Source: a virus. From it: a stretch of DNA of 40,208 bases. Of the stretch, positions 6,801 through 15,307 are shown in pieces. Within the stretch, counting starts at the first letter, position 1. Each line of letters begins with the position of its first letter. A model generated the notes under the pieces. It saw only the letters and a list, made by a program, of their open reading frames with translations. It made no database searches and was not told where the DNA came from. The stretch covers positions 1-40,208 of IMG/VR virus record IMGVR_UViG_3300042731_006219; one strand, 5' to 3'. A program made the position numbers and the translations under genes.

Positions 6801-7438
6801 TAACCCCGATTTCGTTTATTGATATTCCAACTTTAGACGGAATATTAAGTTATGCTTTTGCCCGTGAAAAGTTAAAAGGACAAGGCTTTGCTCAGAAATT
6901 GAACATTACAAAAGAAGAAATGCTTGATTTTTCAGAAATGCCAATTTCATTGCATGAAAAAGGCTATTTTATGGCTTCAAGGATGTTTTGGGATGAAGAG
7001 ATGGCTATTGAACACACGCAACGATGGCGAAAACGTTGGGCAAATAAGCATGATAAAATTGCCGATTTTGGTAAGCAAATCCGAAAAGTAAGAATCAATG
7101 CAGGTGAATTTAAAAGTTACGACATGCCATTACGGGTTGTTGCAATTGACAAGGTTTGGTTTTATTTCAAATCTGAATCAATGCCGGAAGTTGACAGGCT
7201 TGTTAGAAAATGGATTTATTTTCTTGGTAAAAAACGCTCTCAGGGTTACGGTGAAATTTCGTTTTTTAACATTGAAAAATCAGATTATAATTTTAATGGC
7301 GCATTTCGCCCAATACCAACTTTTTTATTTGATGTTGATTTTACAAAATTTACAAAAGTAGAGATTAAATATTGCGCATGGAAACCCCCATATTGGTTAC
7401 CTGAAAATTTTAATCAATGTATAATGAATTTTTATTAA
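6770..7438 (+). CDS. csf3-like: Csf3-like (Cas5-family) RAMP protein
   Basis: A 222-residue RAMP protein fitting Csf3, the Cas5-like subunit that caps the guide 5' handle in type IV effectors. The N-terminus YKITFKLITPISFID (4-18) followed by LDGILSYAFAREKL (22-35) is the expected first strand and helix. The middle carries MPLRVVAIDKVWFYF (119-133), and GKKRSQGYGEI (153-163) is the glycine-rich RAMP loop, followed by RPIP. A conserved-looking Trp/Arg-rich RWRKRWANKH segment (85-94) could contact RNA. It ends the cassette, 7 nt before the replication gene start. A Cas6-like role cannot be excluded. Confidence 0.72.
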   Translation: MQTYKITFKLITPISFIDIPTLDGILSYAFAREKLKGQGFAQKLNITKEEMLDFSEMPISLHEKGYFMASRMFWDEEMAIEHTQRWRKRWANKHDKIADFGKQIRKVRINAGEFKSYDMPLRVVAIDKVWFYFKSESMPEVDRLVRKWIYFLGKKRSQGYGEISFFNIEKSDYNFNGAFRPIPTFLFDVDFTKFTKVEIKYCAWKPPYWLPENFNQCIMNFY

Positions 7439-7445
7439 ATAAAAC

Positions 7446-8396
7446 ATGGCACGAATAAGGACTATAAAACCGGACTTTTTCAGGCATGAAGAATTACAGG
7501 AACTAGAAGTTAAATACCCTGGGCAATATATAATGCTCGTTTTTGCAGGCTTATGGACACAGGCTGATAAAAATGGTGTGTTTATCTGGAGCCCGAAACA
7601 ATTACACCTTGATATCTTGCCATTTATAGATTTTGATTTCAGTAAAACTCTTGGAATCATTTTGGATAGCCATTTTGTTTCCAAGTTGTTTCTAAATGAC
7701 AAGTTTTATGGCAAAATAAACAAATTTTCCGATCATCAACGGATAACCGGCACTGAATCTACTAGTAAATCAAGATTTCCAGACCCTGAAAAAATGTCGC
7801 CTGCAAACACTGATGAAATCAGCATTGATAGCCATGATGTTTCCAATGGAAACACTTTGGAAACATCTAGGAAACAAGTTGGAAGACAAGGAAAAGGAAA
7901 AGGAAAAGGAAAAGGAAAAGGAAAGGAGGTATTGTCCGGTTTTTTAAAAACAAAAATACCGGACGACCGACCTTTTTTAAAAATTTCTTTTTCTTTCTGG
8001 GAATTATTCAGAAAAATTACTTTAGAGGCGAACTCGAAAACAACAATTCTCGACACAGCAAATGCACAAGAATGGGAAAATCAAGTCAGAATAATGCTTC
8101 AAAAAAATGAAGTTACAGAAGAGGAATTAAGAAAAATTTATATTTGGTTAGATAAACGAAAAACAAAAAATGCTCAGTTTTGGGCTAAAAATATTAAATC
8201 AATAGCAACATTACGTGAAAAAATTCCTAAGATTCTAGAGCAAATGAACTCCGAAAAACCTGAAGAAAATGAACAATCACACGTTTACAAGAAAGATAAA
8301 GTTGAAACAAAATATCCTGGTGTTTTGAAAGCAAATAAAAAAGATGAAAAAATTAAATCTATAGGGGAATTGTTGAAATTAAAAAATAATCAATAA
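7446..8396 (+). CDS. Phage replication initiator-like protein
   Basis: A 316-residue protein beginning MARIRTIKPDFFRHEELQEL, a start typical of phage replication proteins with an N-terminal winged-helix domain (LVFAGLWTQADKNGVFIWSP, DILPFIDFD, GKINKFSDHQRI). After about residue 110 it has a Ser/Thr-rich linker, then a Gly-Lys repeat (about 150-159), then a helical C-terminal domain resembling DnaD/helicase-loader regions. It probably recruits the host replisome to the phage origin. It follows the csf-like cassette and precedes the terminase promoter. Confidence 0.7.
   Translation: MARIRTIKPDFFRHEELQELEVKYPGQYIMLVFAGLWTQADKNGVFIWSPKQLHLDILPFIDFDFSKTLGIILDSHFVSKLFLNDKFYGKINKFSDHQRITGTESTSKSRFPDPEKMSPANTDEISIDSHDVSNGNTLETSRKQVGRQGKGKGKGKGKGKEVLSGFLKTKIPDDRPFLKISFSFWELFRKITLEANSKTTILDTANAQEWENQVRIMLQKNEVTEEELRKIYIWLDKRKTKNAQFWAKNIKSIATLREKIPKILEQMNSEKPEENEQSHVYKKDKVETKYPGVLKANKKDEKIKSIGELLKLKNNQ
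7888..7927 (+). repeat. GGAAAA hexanucleotide repeat
   Basis: About five tandem GGAAAA units inside the replication gene encode the Gly-Lys linker. The unit is six bases, so copy-number change would lengthen or shorten the linker without breaking the frame. Confidence 0.85.
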
Positions 8397-8401
8397 CTTT
8401 G
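8369..8401 (+). promoter_or_regulatory. Candidate Bacteroidota promoter for terminase/tail operon
   Basis: TAACTTTG (8394-8401) exactly fits the -7 consensus TAnnTTTG, and ATTG (8369-8372) lies 21 nt upstream at the -33 position. The expected start of transcription would leave a leader of only about 8 nt before the terminase small subunit ATG at 8413. Confidence 0.55.
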
Positions 8402-8412
8402 ATAAAAAAATT

Positions 8413-8829
8413 ATGCCTGCACAAAAAGGAAATAGATACGCCCAAGAATGGAATTTAGAAAATGCTTTACCTCGTTTTGAAGATGCTCTTAAATTTTCCG
8501 AAGAAGATGATAAATGTTTATGCATTCAAGATGCGATTTTTATAACCGGTATTCCTTCCCGTACTTTTTATTATCTTGCTGAAAATCATGAAGTTTTGCA
8601 AATTATAAAAGAAGATATTGCAAGTAATATAATACGCCGTGTGAATAAAAATTCATTAAAAGGTGAATATAGGGATGCCCCTGCAATCTGGAGAATGAAA
8701 CAACTTGGTGAAAAGGATGAATCTCATCTTGATTTAAAATCAGGAGGTCAGGAAATAAAAGGGACTACCATAATTGTTCAAGATCAACAAACAGTCAAGG
8801 AAATTAAAAAACTTAATGAAAACGACTAA
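8413..8829 (+). CDS. terS: Terminase small subunit-like
   Basis: A 138-residue protein directly upstream of, and overlapping, the large terminase. It starts MPAQKGNRYAQEWN, as many small terminase subunits do, and the CIQDAIFITGIPSRTFYYLA segment (about 37-56) fits the N-terminal HTH that recognises packaging sites. The C-terminal part is charged and probably mediates oligomerisation or TerL contact. Function rests on position plus the HTH pattern. Confidence 0.7.
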   Translation: MPAQKGNRYAQEWNLENALPRFEDALKFSEEDDKCLCIQDAIFITGIPSRTFYYLAENHEVLQIIKEDIASNIIRRVNKNSLKGEYRDAPAIWRMKQLGEKDESHLDLKSGGQEIKGTTIIVQDQQTVKEIKKLNEND

Positions 8830-9970
8830 TGTATTTTCTAGAAATATAACAGCTTATAACAATAAAAAATCGTTAATCGTAAACCAGGGAGGCGAAGGCT
8901 CCAGTAAAACAATTTCAATACTTCAATTGCTTTATCTTATTGCTAAACATAAAAAAAAACCACGCACGATAACTATAGTTTCTTATGCCCTTCCTCATTT
9001 AAAAACAGGTGCAATGCGTGATTTTGATAATATATTGATACAAGAAGGAATTAATATTGATAAGGTTAAAAATAAAACAGATCATATTTATTCGATTAAT
9101 AATAGCAAGATAGAATTTTTCGGGATAGAAGGAAATGAAGCGAAAGCACATGGGCCAAGACGGGATATTTTATATATCAACGAGGCAAACAGAAAAATAA
9201 AATGGGAAATAGCAGATCATTTGCTTTCTCGAACACATGAATGTAAATTTATTGATTTTAACCCATCACGTGAATTTTGGTTCCATGATAAAATCATTCC
9301 TAATTTTGATTATGAATTAATCAAATCAACTTATCTTGATAATCCTTATTTGCCTGAAGGTGAGCTCCAAAACATCCTGATGAAAAAAGATAAGCCTGGT
9401 TTTGAAAACTGGTGGAAAGTATATGGTGAAGGTGAATTAGGTTTTCTGGAGGATGCTATATTAACGAACTGGCGTTACGGTAAATTTAATGATTCATTGC
9501 CTTACGGATATGGCCTTGATTTCGGTAGCAAACATCCTGATGCTACGACTAAGGTAGCCGTTGACAGGAAAGAAAAAAAGATTTATGTCAAGGAAGAAAT
9601 TTATAAAACGGGTTTATCAACAGAACAATTATTAAATTTAATTCAATCAAAAAATATAGGTGATAAATTAGTCGTTGCAGATTCATCAGCTCCGAGGACT
9701 ATTCAAGATTTAAAATCAAAAGGAAAATTAAATATAATACCGGTTAAAAAAGGAGAAATTATTGATGATATTAAAATGTTGTGGGAATATGAAATTATAG
9801 TTGATCCTGATAGTCATAATTTGGCAAGGGAATTAAATAACTGGTTATGGCTTGATAAAAAAGGAGAAATTCCAATGGACGAATTAGACGATCTTATTGA
9901 TTCATTCAGATATTATTCAAGAATGATTATTAAACCTGGCCTTACTAGAAAAGGACATAGATTACTTTAA
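8816..9970 (+). CDS. terL: Terminase large subunit
   Basis: A 384-residue packaging ATPase-nuclease. The start at 8816 is chosen over an upstream TTG because it overlaps the TerS stop by 14 nt. Walker A is GGEGSSKT (25-32) after the adenine-binding IVNQ; Walker B is DILYINEA (117-124), with Glu123 as probable catalytic carboxylate. The RNase H-like nuclease follows: GLDFGSKHPDA with Asp235, VVADSSAP with Asp289 and a C-terminal DDLIDSFRYY. It is slightly short but has all motifs. It packages DNA through the portal encoded at 22335, which is unusually far away. Confidence 0.92.
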   Translation: MKTTNVFSRNITAYNNKKSLIVNQGGEGSSKTISILQLLYLIAKHKKKPRTITIVSYALPHLKTGAMRDFDNILIQEGINIDKVKNKTDHIYSINNSKIEFFGIEGNEAKAHGPRRDILYINEANRKIKWEIADHLLSRTHECKFIDFNPSREFWFHDKIIPNFDYELIKSTYLDNPYLPEGELQNILMKKDKPGFENWWKVYGEGELGFLEDAILTNWRYGKFNDSLPYGYGLDFGSKHPDATTKVAVDRKEKKIYVKEEIYKTGLSTEQLLNLIQSKNIGDKLVVADSSAPRTIQDLKSKGKLNIIPVKKGEIIDDIKMLWEYEIIVDPDSHNLARELNNWLWLDKKGEIPMDELDDLIDSFRYYSRMIIKPGLTRKGHRLL

Positions 9971-9971
9971 A

Positions 9972-10559
9972 ATGGAATTAAAGATAATAACTATCAAGGA
10001 ATATCTTGAACTCGATTTTGAAAAACAATCAGAATATAATTTTTTCATGAAATACTCGATAGTTCTAAATACTCCCGTTGATCATTTTCAATTGAAAGAC
10101 ATGAGCGAAAAACAAACATTTGGAATGATCAAAGATTTACAGCAAGACATGTCGATCGGGATGAATTTTTACCAAGTGATTGAATATCTTGAAAAATTAA
10201 CAGGTAAAAAATTATTATTAGAAAAATTAGATAAAATTTGTCAGCAATGGAAATATGTTATTTCAGAAATCGATAGAATAATAGAAATTGAAAATATTGC
10301 CTTGGCACATAAGGCAACGTATGAAGAAAAAAAGGCTGGAATTGATAGATTATCAAAACTTGGTGTTTATTTGCAATTTAGAAACATAGCTCAATCGATT
10401 AATCTCACTATTAATGAAGTTAAAAATATGCCTTACCTAGAAGCATTCACGGAATTAGTTACTCAAAAAAGATTGAATGATTATGAAATTGAATTGACAA
10501 AAATAAATCAAGAAAAAAATAATTTTTATATCTTTGATAAAAAACTTATCAATGGATAA
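9972..10559 (+). CDS. Hypothetical protein, possible tail assembly chaperone
   Basis: A 195-residue helical protein after the terminase. The C-terminal half (KLGVYLQFRNIAQSI, then INEVKNMPYLEAFTELV) resembles small tail-assembly chaperones in layout but I cannot identify the family with confidence. It overlaps the next gene by 8 nt. Confidence 0.5.
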   Translation: MELKIITIKEYLELDFEKQSEYNFFMKYSIVLNTPVDHFQLKDMSEKQTFGMIKDLQQDMSIGMNFYQVIEYLEKLTGKKLLLEKLDKICQQWKYVISEIDRIIEIENIALAHKATYEEKKAGIDRLSKLGVYLQFRNIAQSINLTINEVKNMPYLEAFTELVTQKRLNDYEIELTKINQEKNNFYIFDKKLING

Positions 10560-10992
10560 TTTTGATCTTATTGGTTCTCTCTCTTCTTACGCTTCAGATA
10601 ACGATATGCATTACCTTTCAGGCGAAAATGCTTACCAAAATTACGAGGCTTCCCAAAATACTTACGATGATGGACAATTGGTTTTAAGCGCTGATTTTGA
10701 CGCTTCGGTTAATTTCTCCAGTGGATTTGCTGTTGGCAGCATAACTTATATCGGAGTATTGGCATTAGGGAGAAAATTCGATGAAGTAGATACCGGATCA
10801 GATTTGGATGAAACATTTTATCAGAAATATCAAAGACGTTTAAAAGACTTAATGACATTGCTCGTTACACATATAGCTGCATTTGCATGTGATAATAAAT
10901 TACAAGTTACTAACTGTCAATTCAGAATGGATTTAAATAAGTTTGATACTAATATTGATTTTATTGCAGCTTCAATAACTTTTGTACAATGA
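10552..10992 (+). CDS. Hypothetical tail/neck protein
   Basis: A 146-residue protein; the ATG at 10552 is preferred over a TTG at 10534 since it gives an 8-nt overlap. It lies just before an HK97 gp10-like gene, where tail-completion or neck proteins are usual. The C-terminal part (RLKDLMTLLVTHIAAFACDN, then RMDLNKFDTNIDFIAASITF) looks alpha-helix then beta-strand, like tail terminator folds. Inference from position only. Confidence 0.5.
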   Translation: MDNFDLIGSLSSYASDNDMHYLSGENAYQNYEASQNTYDDGQLVLSADFDASVNFSSGFAVGSITYIGVLALGRKFDEVDTGSDLDETFYQKYQRRLKDLMTLLVTHIAAFACDNKLQVTNCQFRMDLNKFDTNIDFIAASITFVQ

Positions 10993-11474
10993 CAATAAAA
11001 GAAAATATACAGACATGGTTAAATGAGGCTAAAGGCGATTTAGAAAAAGAATATTTAACCAGGGGGCATAAAGCATCCGGGAATTGGGCTACCCAGTTAG
11101 AAGATAGAATAACGGAAATCAATACAGGTTATCGGGTTGAAATGTTAGGTGCTCCTTATACTGGCATAATGGAAACAGGAAGAAAGCCTAATATAAATCA
11201 AGATAAAGGATCAATAAAGGCATGGGTAGGATGGGCCGGAAACACGTTTATAAAAGATTGGGTAAATAGAAAAGGGATATCAATAAATCCTTTTGCAGTT
11301 GCTTATAAGATAGCTCGTGAAGGTATTAAAGTTCCTAACCATTATAATCCGGGTAATTTGATATCTGACGTGATAACGAATGAAAGAATTGAAAAATTAA
11401 GTAATTCGATTTCAAATATTATAGTAACTAACTTAAAAAGTGATGTAATTAAACAATTAAATAATTATGGATAA
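10989..11474 (+). CDS. HK97 gp10-like tail/neck protein
   Basis: A 161-residue protein with the pattern of HK97 gp10-like virion morphogenesis proteins: MLGAPYTGIMETGRKPNI, KAWVGWAG, then WVNRKGISINPFAVAYKIAR and EGIKVPNHYNPG. These act in head-tail joining or tail completion in siphoviruses. Overlaps upstream by 4 nt and the inserted HNH gene by 8 nt. Confidence 0.7.
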   Translation: MTIKENIQTWLNEAKGDLEKEYLTRGHKASGNWATQLEDRITEINTGYRVEMLGAPYTGIMETGRKPNINQDKGSIKAWVGWAGNTFIKDWVNRKGISINPFAVAYKIAREGIKVPNHYNPGNLISDVITNERIEKLSNSISNIIVTNLKSDVIKQLNNYG

Positions 11475-12051
11475 AGAAATATGGACAGCAGTTCATCAAT
11501 TTAAAGGATATTATGAAGTTTCTAATTTAGGCAAAGTAAAATCTGTAAAAAGAGTTATAAAGCATAAACAAAATGGATTTATGTATATTAATGAAAAAAT
11601 ACTAAAACCTTATAAAGATAAGGGTGGTAGATATAGGGTTTCTTTATCAAGAAACAATAGAAATAGGCCTTATTTAATAAGTAAAATTGTTTATTTTTCT
11701 TTTAATAGACATTTATCATATAATGATAAATTACGTGAAGTTGTTCATATTGATAAATGTGAGGCAAATAATTGTTTAAATAATTTAAAATTAACGACTA
11801 CGAAAGAAAGTGGTATATTATTATCAAAATCAAAAATTAGAAAAGGATGTAATAAAGAAAGAATAGGAGATCGTTATAGGTATGCAAAAGAAAACGGAAT
11901 ATTTATTGATAAAAAAATGATAAAAAATAAATGTAATAAATGTAATATTATAAAAGATATATCTGAATTTGAGCCATTTAGAAACACGTGTTATTCATGT
12001 CGAAAAAAAATGAAAAATTATCAAAAAAGAATGAAAAATGGCAATAAGTAG
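11467..12051 (+). CDS. NUMOD4/HNH homing endonuclease
   Basis: A 194-residue free-standing homing endonuclease inserted in the tail module. Residues 5-30 are a NUMOD4 domain (IWTAVHQFKGYYEVSNLGKV). The HNH core is HIDKCEANNCLNNLKLTT with His94 and Asn105/Asn106. Unlike most relatives it has a C-terminal four-cysteine zinc ribbon: Cys156, Cys159, Cys175, Cys178. The gene is visibly richer in A+T and Lys/Asn than its neighbours, as expected for a mobile gene, and its last 14 nt overlap the next tail gene. It would cut cognate phages lacking it. Confidence 0.85.
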   Translation: MDKEIWTAVHQFKGYYEVSNLGKVKSVKRVIKHKQNGFMYINEKILKPYKDKGGRYRVSLSRNNRNRPYLISKIVYFSFNRHLSYNDKLREVVHIDKCEANNCLNNLKLTTTKESGILLSKSKIRKGCNKERIGDRYRYAKENGIFIDKKMIKNKCNKCNIIKDISEFEPFRNTCYSCRKKMKNYQKRMKNGNK

Positions 12052-13603
12052 TATTGATACAGTACATGACAATATAGTCGGAAATTGCAATTTACTTGCC
12101 GTTCATTCTCCTATAACTTTCATAATTGATGTTGAATATTCTGGAGATTTACCTGAATTATTTGTTGATATAATGGATTTGACAGAGGAAGTTTTAGCAA
12201 CTTTCAGATGTATATTTTACAAGGATTTAAGTTCTACAGTCAGGGAATTTTTATTTATTGCAAGTACCGGGAAAGAATCCGTGTTGCGAGGTTACATGAC
12301 AGAATATGATGATTTCGTGCAAACCGCGGGGACTATTGAACGTGTTATTAATAATATTTTTGATTTTATCTTGAGGTTCAGAGATGAAGGTGAAACTATA
12401 TATGAAGATATACAAATAGTTGCTTTTCATGCTGCAAGACAATTTGGACAAACACCGGCATTGACGAATATTTATGATAATGATAGTGATACTTATATCA
12501 CTGGGCAAAATAAACCTGTTTATATTTATTTTTATAATCCTTATGAAGATGTTACGGCAGAAATAACGGACGGGACAAATACTTATGATTTAGGATCCGA
12601 TACGGAAATATTCGAAGAAACATTTGGTTCATGGGCTGGGGTTGATCCTGAAAGTTATCCTATGGGATGGACTGTTGTCACTAATAATGCTTATAGTTCA
12701 ACATGGCGAATGTATGAATCTTCACCAGGGATTGCCACTTTCGTTTTACATGATGCGCCTGGAAAATATTTCTATCTATATAATGAAAGTCATGAAATAA
12801 CGCCAGGAATTGATAATTATTACCTGACAATCCGATATAGATGTAATGCTGAAATTAACTCTTTTCTAATTGGGTATAAACGAGATGGTGGGGGAACTAC
12901 TTGGACTAGCGTGACATTAGAAGATACTAGTGGTGCATGGGTTGAAAAAAAAATACACGTTTCCTATAATTCATCATTACCTCTTGGTACTAGATATCTC
13001 ATGTTCGGACTTTATTTAACAGATTTGAATGATATTGATTGCGATATTGACACAGCAACACTTAACCTTGTTGCAAGCGCACCAGGTTATTATAGATTGA
13101 AAGTTGATGATTTGACAGAAGATACTACATTTACATTATTGATTGATTCTTCACCGGAAGCAACGAAAGACGTAATAGTGAAACCGACTTGTAGTGATGA
13201 TATTCTCGTTAAATATCTCGATGAAAATGGACAATACAGGTTTTATCTTTTTAACAGGTTTTATGAGATATCAGATAATCCTGAATTGATAGGAAAAACA
13301 AATAAATTTATTACTGATATTCTTGATACGCAAAGTAATACAAAAAATATAGGTTATAAAAACGAGCGAAGATACACGTTAACGGCTGATGATGTTTCAT
13401 CAGAAGAATTAGAAAAACTTTCTTATATATATTCTTCTCCGCAAGTTTTTTTATATATAGGAAGTGTATCAGATTTAGCGAAAGATTGGGTTTTAGTAAC
13501 TATTGAAAACACGGAAGGTTTAGTACATGCTAAGAAAGATAATTTCAGCGAGGTTATAATTGATGTTATTTTACCTGAACATTTCACGCTTTCTTTATTA
13601 TGA
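12038..13603 (+). CDS. Tail structural protein
   Basis: A 521-residue protein, beta-rich, Asp/Thr/Tyr-rich, with no signal peptide. The first 150 residues look like a tail domain; residues about 190-340 (TDGTNTYDLGSDTEIF, then GYYRLKVDDL) resemble immunoglobulin-like or carbohydrate-binding modules; the last 130 residues form another domain. It sits between the neck genes and the tape measure, so it is probably a distal tail or baseplate component. No specific family recognised. Confidence 0.6.
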   Translation: MAISSIDTVHDNIVGNCNLLAVHSPITFIIDVEYSGDLPELFVDIMDLTEEVLATFRCIFYKDLSSTVREFLFIASTGKESVLRGYMTEYDDFVQTAGTIERVINNIFDFILRFRDEGETIYEDIQIVAFHAARQFGQTPALTNIYDNDSDTYITGQNKPVYIYFYNPYEDVTAEITDGTNTYDLGSDTEIFEETFGSWAGVDPESYPMGWTVVTNNAYSSTWRMYESSPGIATFVLHDAPGKYFYLYNESHEITPGIDNYYLTIRYRCNAEINSFLIGYKRDGGGTTWTSVTLEDTSGAWVEKKIHVSYNSSLPLGTRYLMFGLYLTDLNDIDCDIDTATLNLVASAPGYYRLKVDDLTEDTTFTLLIDSSPEATKDVIVKPTCSDDILVKYLDENGQYRFYLFNRFYEISDNPELIGKTNKFITDILDTQSNTKNIGYKNERRYTLTADDVSSEELEKLSYIYSSPQVFLYIGSVSDLAKDWVLVTIENTEGLVHAKKDNFSEVIIDVILPEHFTLSLL

Positions 13604-15306
13604 GATTATTAAGAATAACAACGACGATAGGAACATTCGATGTTGATCTTGATGAAAAAACGGCAATCGGGATTAATTTTCAGGCTTATGATATTAAGGA
13701 ACCAAGTAAAAGAAAAACTAACACGTCTAATTCTTTTACGATACCGGCCACGGCAAAAAACATGAAAATATTTGGATATGCCGGAAATTCTCAATTCACA
13801 TCCACGGCAGTTTATTCTGAGATGACATGCGATTACTGGATTGATAATATTCATCTCATAAAAAATTCAAGGATTAAATTCGATGAATATGATGATGAAA
13901 GAATTTCATTATTTATATTCGAGAAAAAAACGATATGGGATGAAATGAAACTTTTATCCTGGCCTGATTTCGTGGGGGAATATGTTAGCTGGCTTCATTC
14001 AACTAAAGGACTTGAAACGTATAGTTCTCCATTTTCAGGAACATGGCAGCAATTTATTAATTATTATTGTAATATTGACAATGATCATTATTTATTTATA
14101 TGCATGTTTTTTGGAAACATGTATAACCAAGAAGACCCGGATAACCCTGGAACTAATTATGAAACTATAGGTGTTACTTATCCTACTATCTATATAACGG
14201 CCAGGGATTCTGCAATATTCGCAAAAACTGGACATTTTGGAACAGGTATAAAACATATATTTGAATTTCTTGAATATAAATATGATGTAAATTTCTATAC
14301 GTCTGGAGGTAGTTTTTTAGGCAATATTTGGGATGATGAAATCGTGTCAAAAAAATTCACTCTTTTAAGGGACGTGGAAATTTTTCCGGCTTCACCTGCC
14401 GCGCCTGCAACGGGATTTTATTTCGGGATATTACCGACAACGAAATATTATCCTCTTGATATAATTAACGATAAACCTGATAAAACGTTATATGATTTCG
14501 TAAATGCTTTTTTTCAACATCTTAATATAATCATTGATCAAAACACGATAAATGATAATGATACGGATATAAAATTAAGGCGTTTTGATTCACTTGAAAA
14601 TAACGGGGAAATTATAAACTGGACTGGATTATCAACAGGACAAAAAAAATTCAAGCCTTATGTTGATGGTTATAACCGTGAAAATTATATACGCTTTAAA
14701 GAAATTTATCCAGATGGTGATAAAACGATAAATCAAAAGATCATTGAATGTAATAATGTTAATCTTGATTCAAAAGATGATTTATTTGAAATTGATGCTT
14801 ATATAAATAATCTGTTTCAACTTAATGACGGGAGTTTAATTCCTAATCTTACCATACAAGAATCTTTCAAATCATTTCATTTTTTCTTGCCTGATGATAC
14901 CGGGCTTATTGATTTTGTTAATATATATTTCAAATATACATCTGCCGGACAAACATTATATTATGCTTACGGATATCCAACCATACCGGTTCTTTATTCT
15001 CTAGATTCCGAATACACATTTATAGAGAAAATATTAACAAATCCTATATATTATGAGGTAAAAAAATGGTTATCATTATTTGATATTCATAATCTCGAAT
15101 TTTTCAAAAAATATTATTTCAGGGAATTGAATGGGTGTTTTTTTCTTAACAAAATATCCGGTTATAATCCTGAAAAATCAAATGAACCGACCACGCTTGA
15201 GTTAGTTAAAGTGAGCGATGAAACGCCGTTTACCCCTTATGTTGATTATTGGGTTGACGGGATAGATAACATTTGGACTGATGGTGTAGGAAATTATTAT
15301 TATTGA
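13600..15306 (+). CDS. Tail structural protein
   Basis: A 568-residue protein beginning RITTTIGTFDVDLDEKTAIG and DIKEPSKRKTNTSNSFTIP. I recognise this N-terminus as typical of large tail proteins in Bacteroidota siphoviruses. The rest is Tyr/Phe/Asp-rich and beta-rich, without coiled coils. It overlaps the upstream gene by 4 nt and ends 1 nt before the tape measure gene. Likely part of the tail tip or baseplate hub. Confidence 0.6.
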   Translation: MRLLRITTTIGTFDVDLDEKTAIGINFQAYDIKEPSKRKTNTSNSFTIPATAKNMKIFGYAGNSQFTSTAVYSEMTCDYWIDNIHLIKNSRIKFDEYDDERISLFIFEKKTIWDEMKLLSWPDFVGEYVSWLHSTKGLETYSSPFSGTWQQFINYYCNIDNDHYLFICMFFGNMYNQEDPDNPGTNYETIGVTYPTIYITARDSAIFAKTGHFGTGIKHIFEFLEYKYDVNFYTSGGSFLGNIWDDEIVSKKFTLLRDVEIFPASPAAPATGFYFGILPTTKYYPLDIINDKPDKTLYDFVNAFFQHLNIIIDQNTINDNDTDIKLRRFDSLENNGEIINWTGLSTGQKKFKPYVDGYNRENYIRFKEIYPDGDKTINQKIIECNNVNLDSKDDLFEIDAYINNLFQLNDGSLIPNLTIQESFKSFHFFLPDDTGLIDFVNIYFKYTSAGQTLYYAYGYPTIPVLYSLDSEYTFIEKILTNPIYYEVKKWLSLFDIHNLEFFKKYYFRELNGCFFLNKISGYNPEKSNEPTTLELVKVSDETPFTPYVDYWVDGIDNIWTDGVGNYYY

Positions 15307-15307
15307 C

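Noticed and set aside
4621-7438. Type III (Csm/Cmr) interpretation of the RAMP proteins
   Set aside because: No Cas10, Csm2/Cmr5, CARF effector or nuclease is nearby, while CysH and the Csf1-like protein point to type IV-B.
7736-8056. 106-codon ORF on the minus strand opposite the replication gene
   Set aside because: It is the mirror of the Lys/Gly repeat and coding sequence of the replication gene, giving Phe-Pro repeats; no start context.
10531-10560. Possible programmed frameshift between the genes at 9972 and 10552 (A-run followed by C at 10539-10545)
   Set aside because: The A-run is out of register with the zero frame for a -1 slip (codons read AAA AAA CTT), and the downstream gene has its own ATG overlapping the stop.
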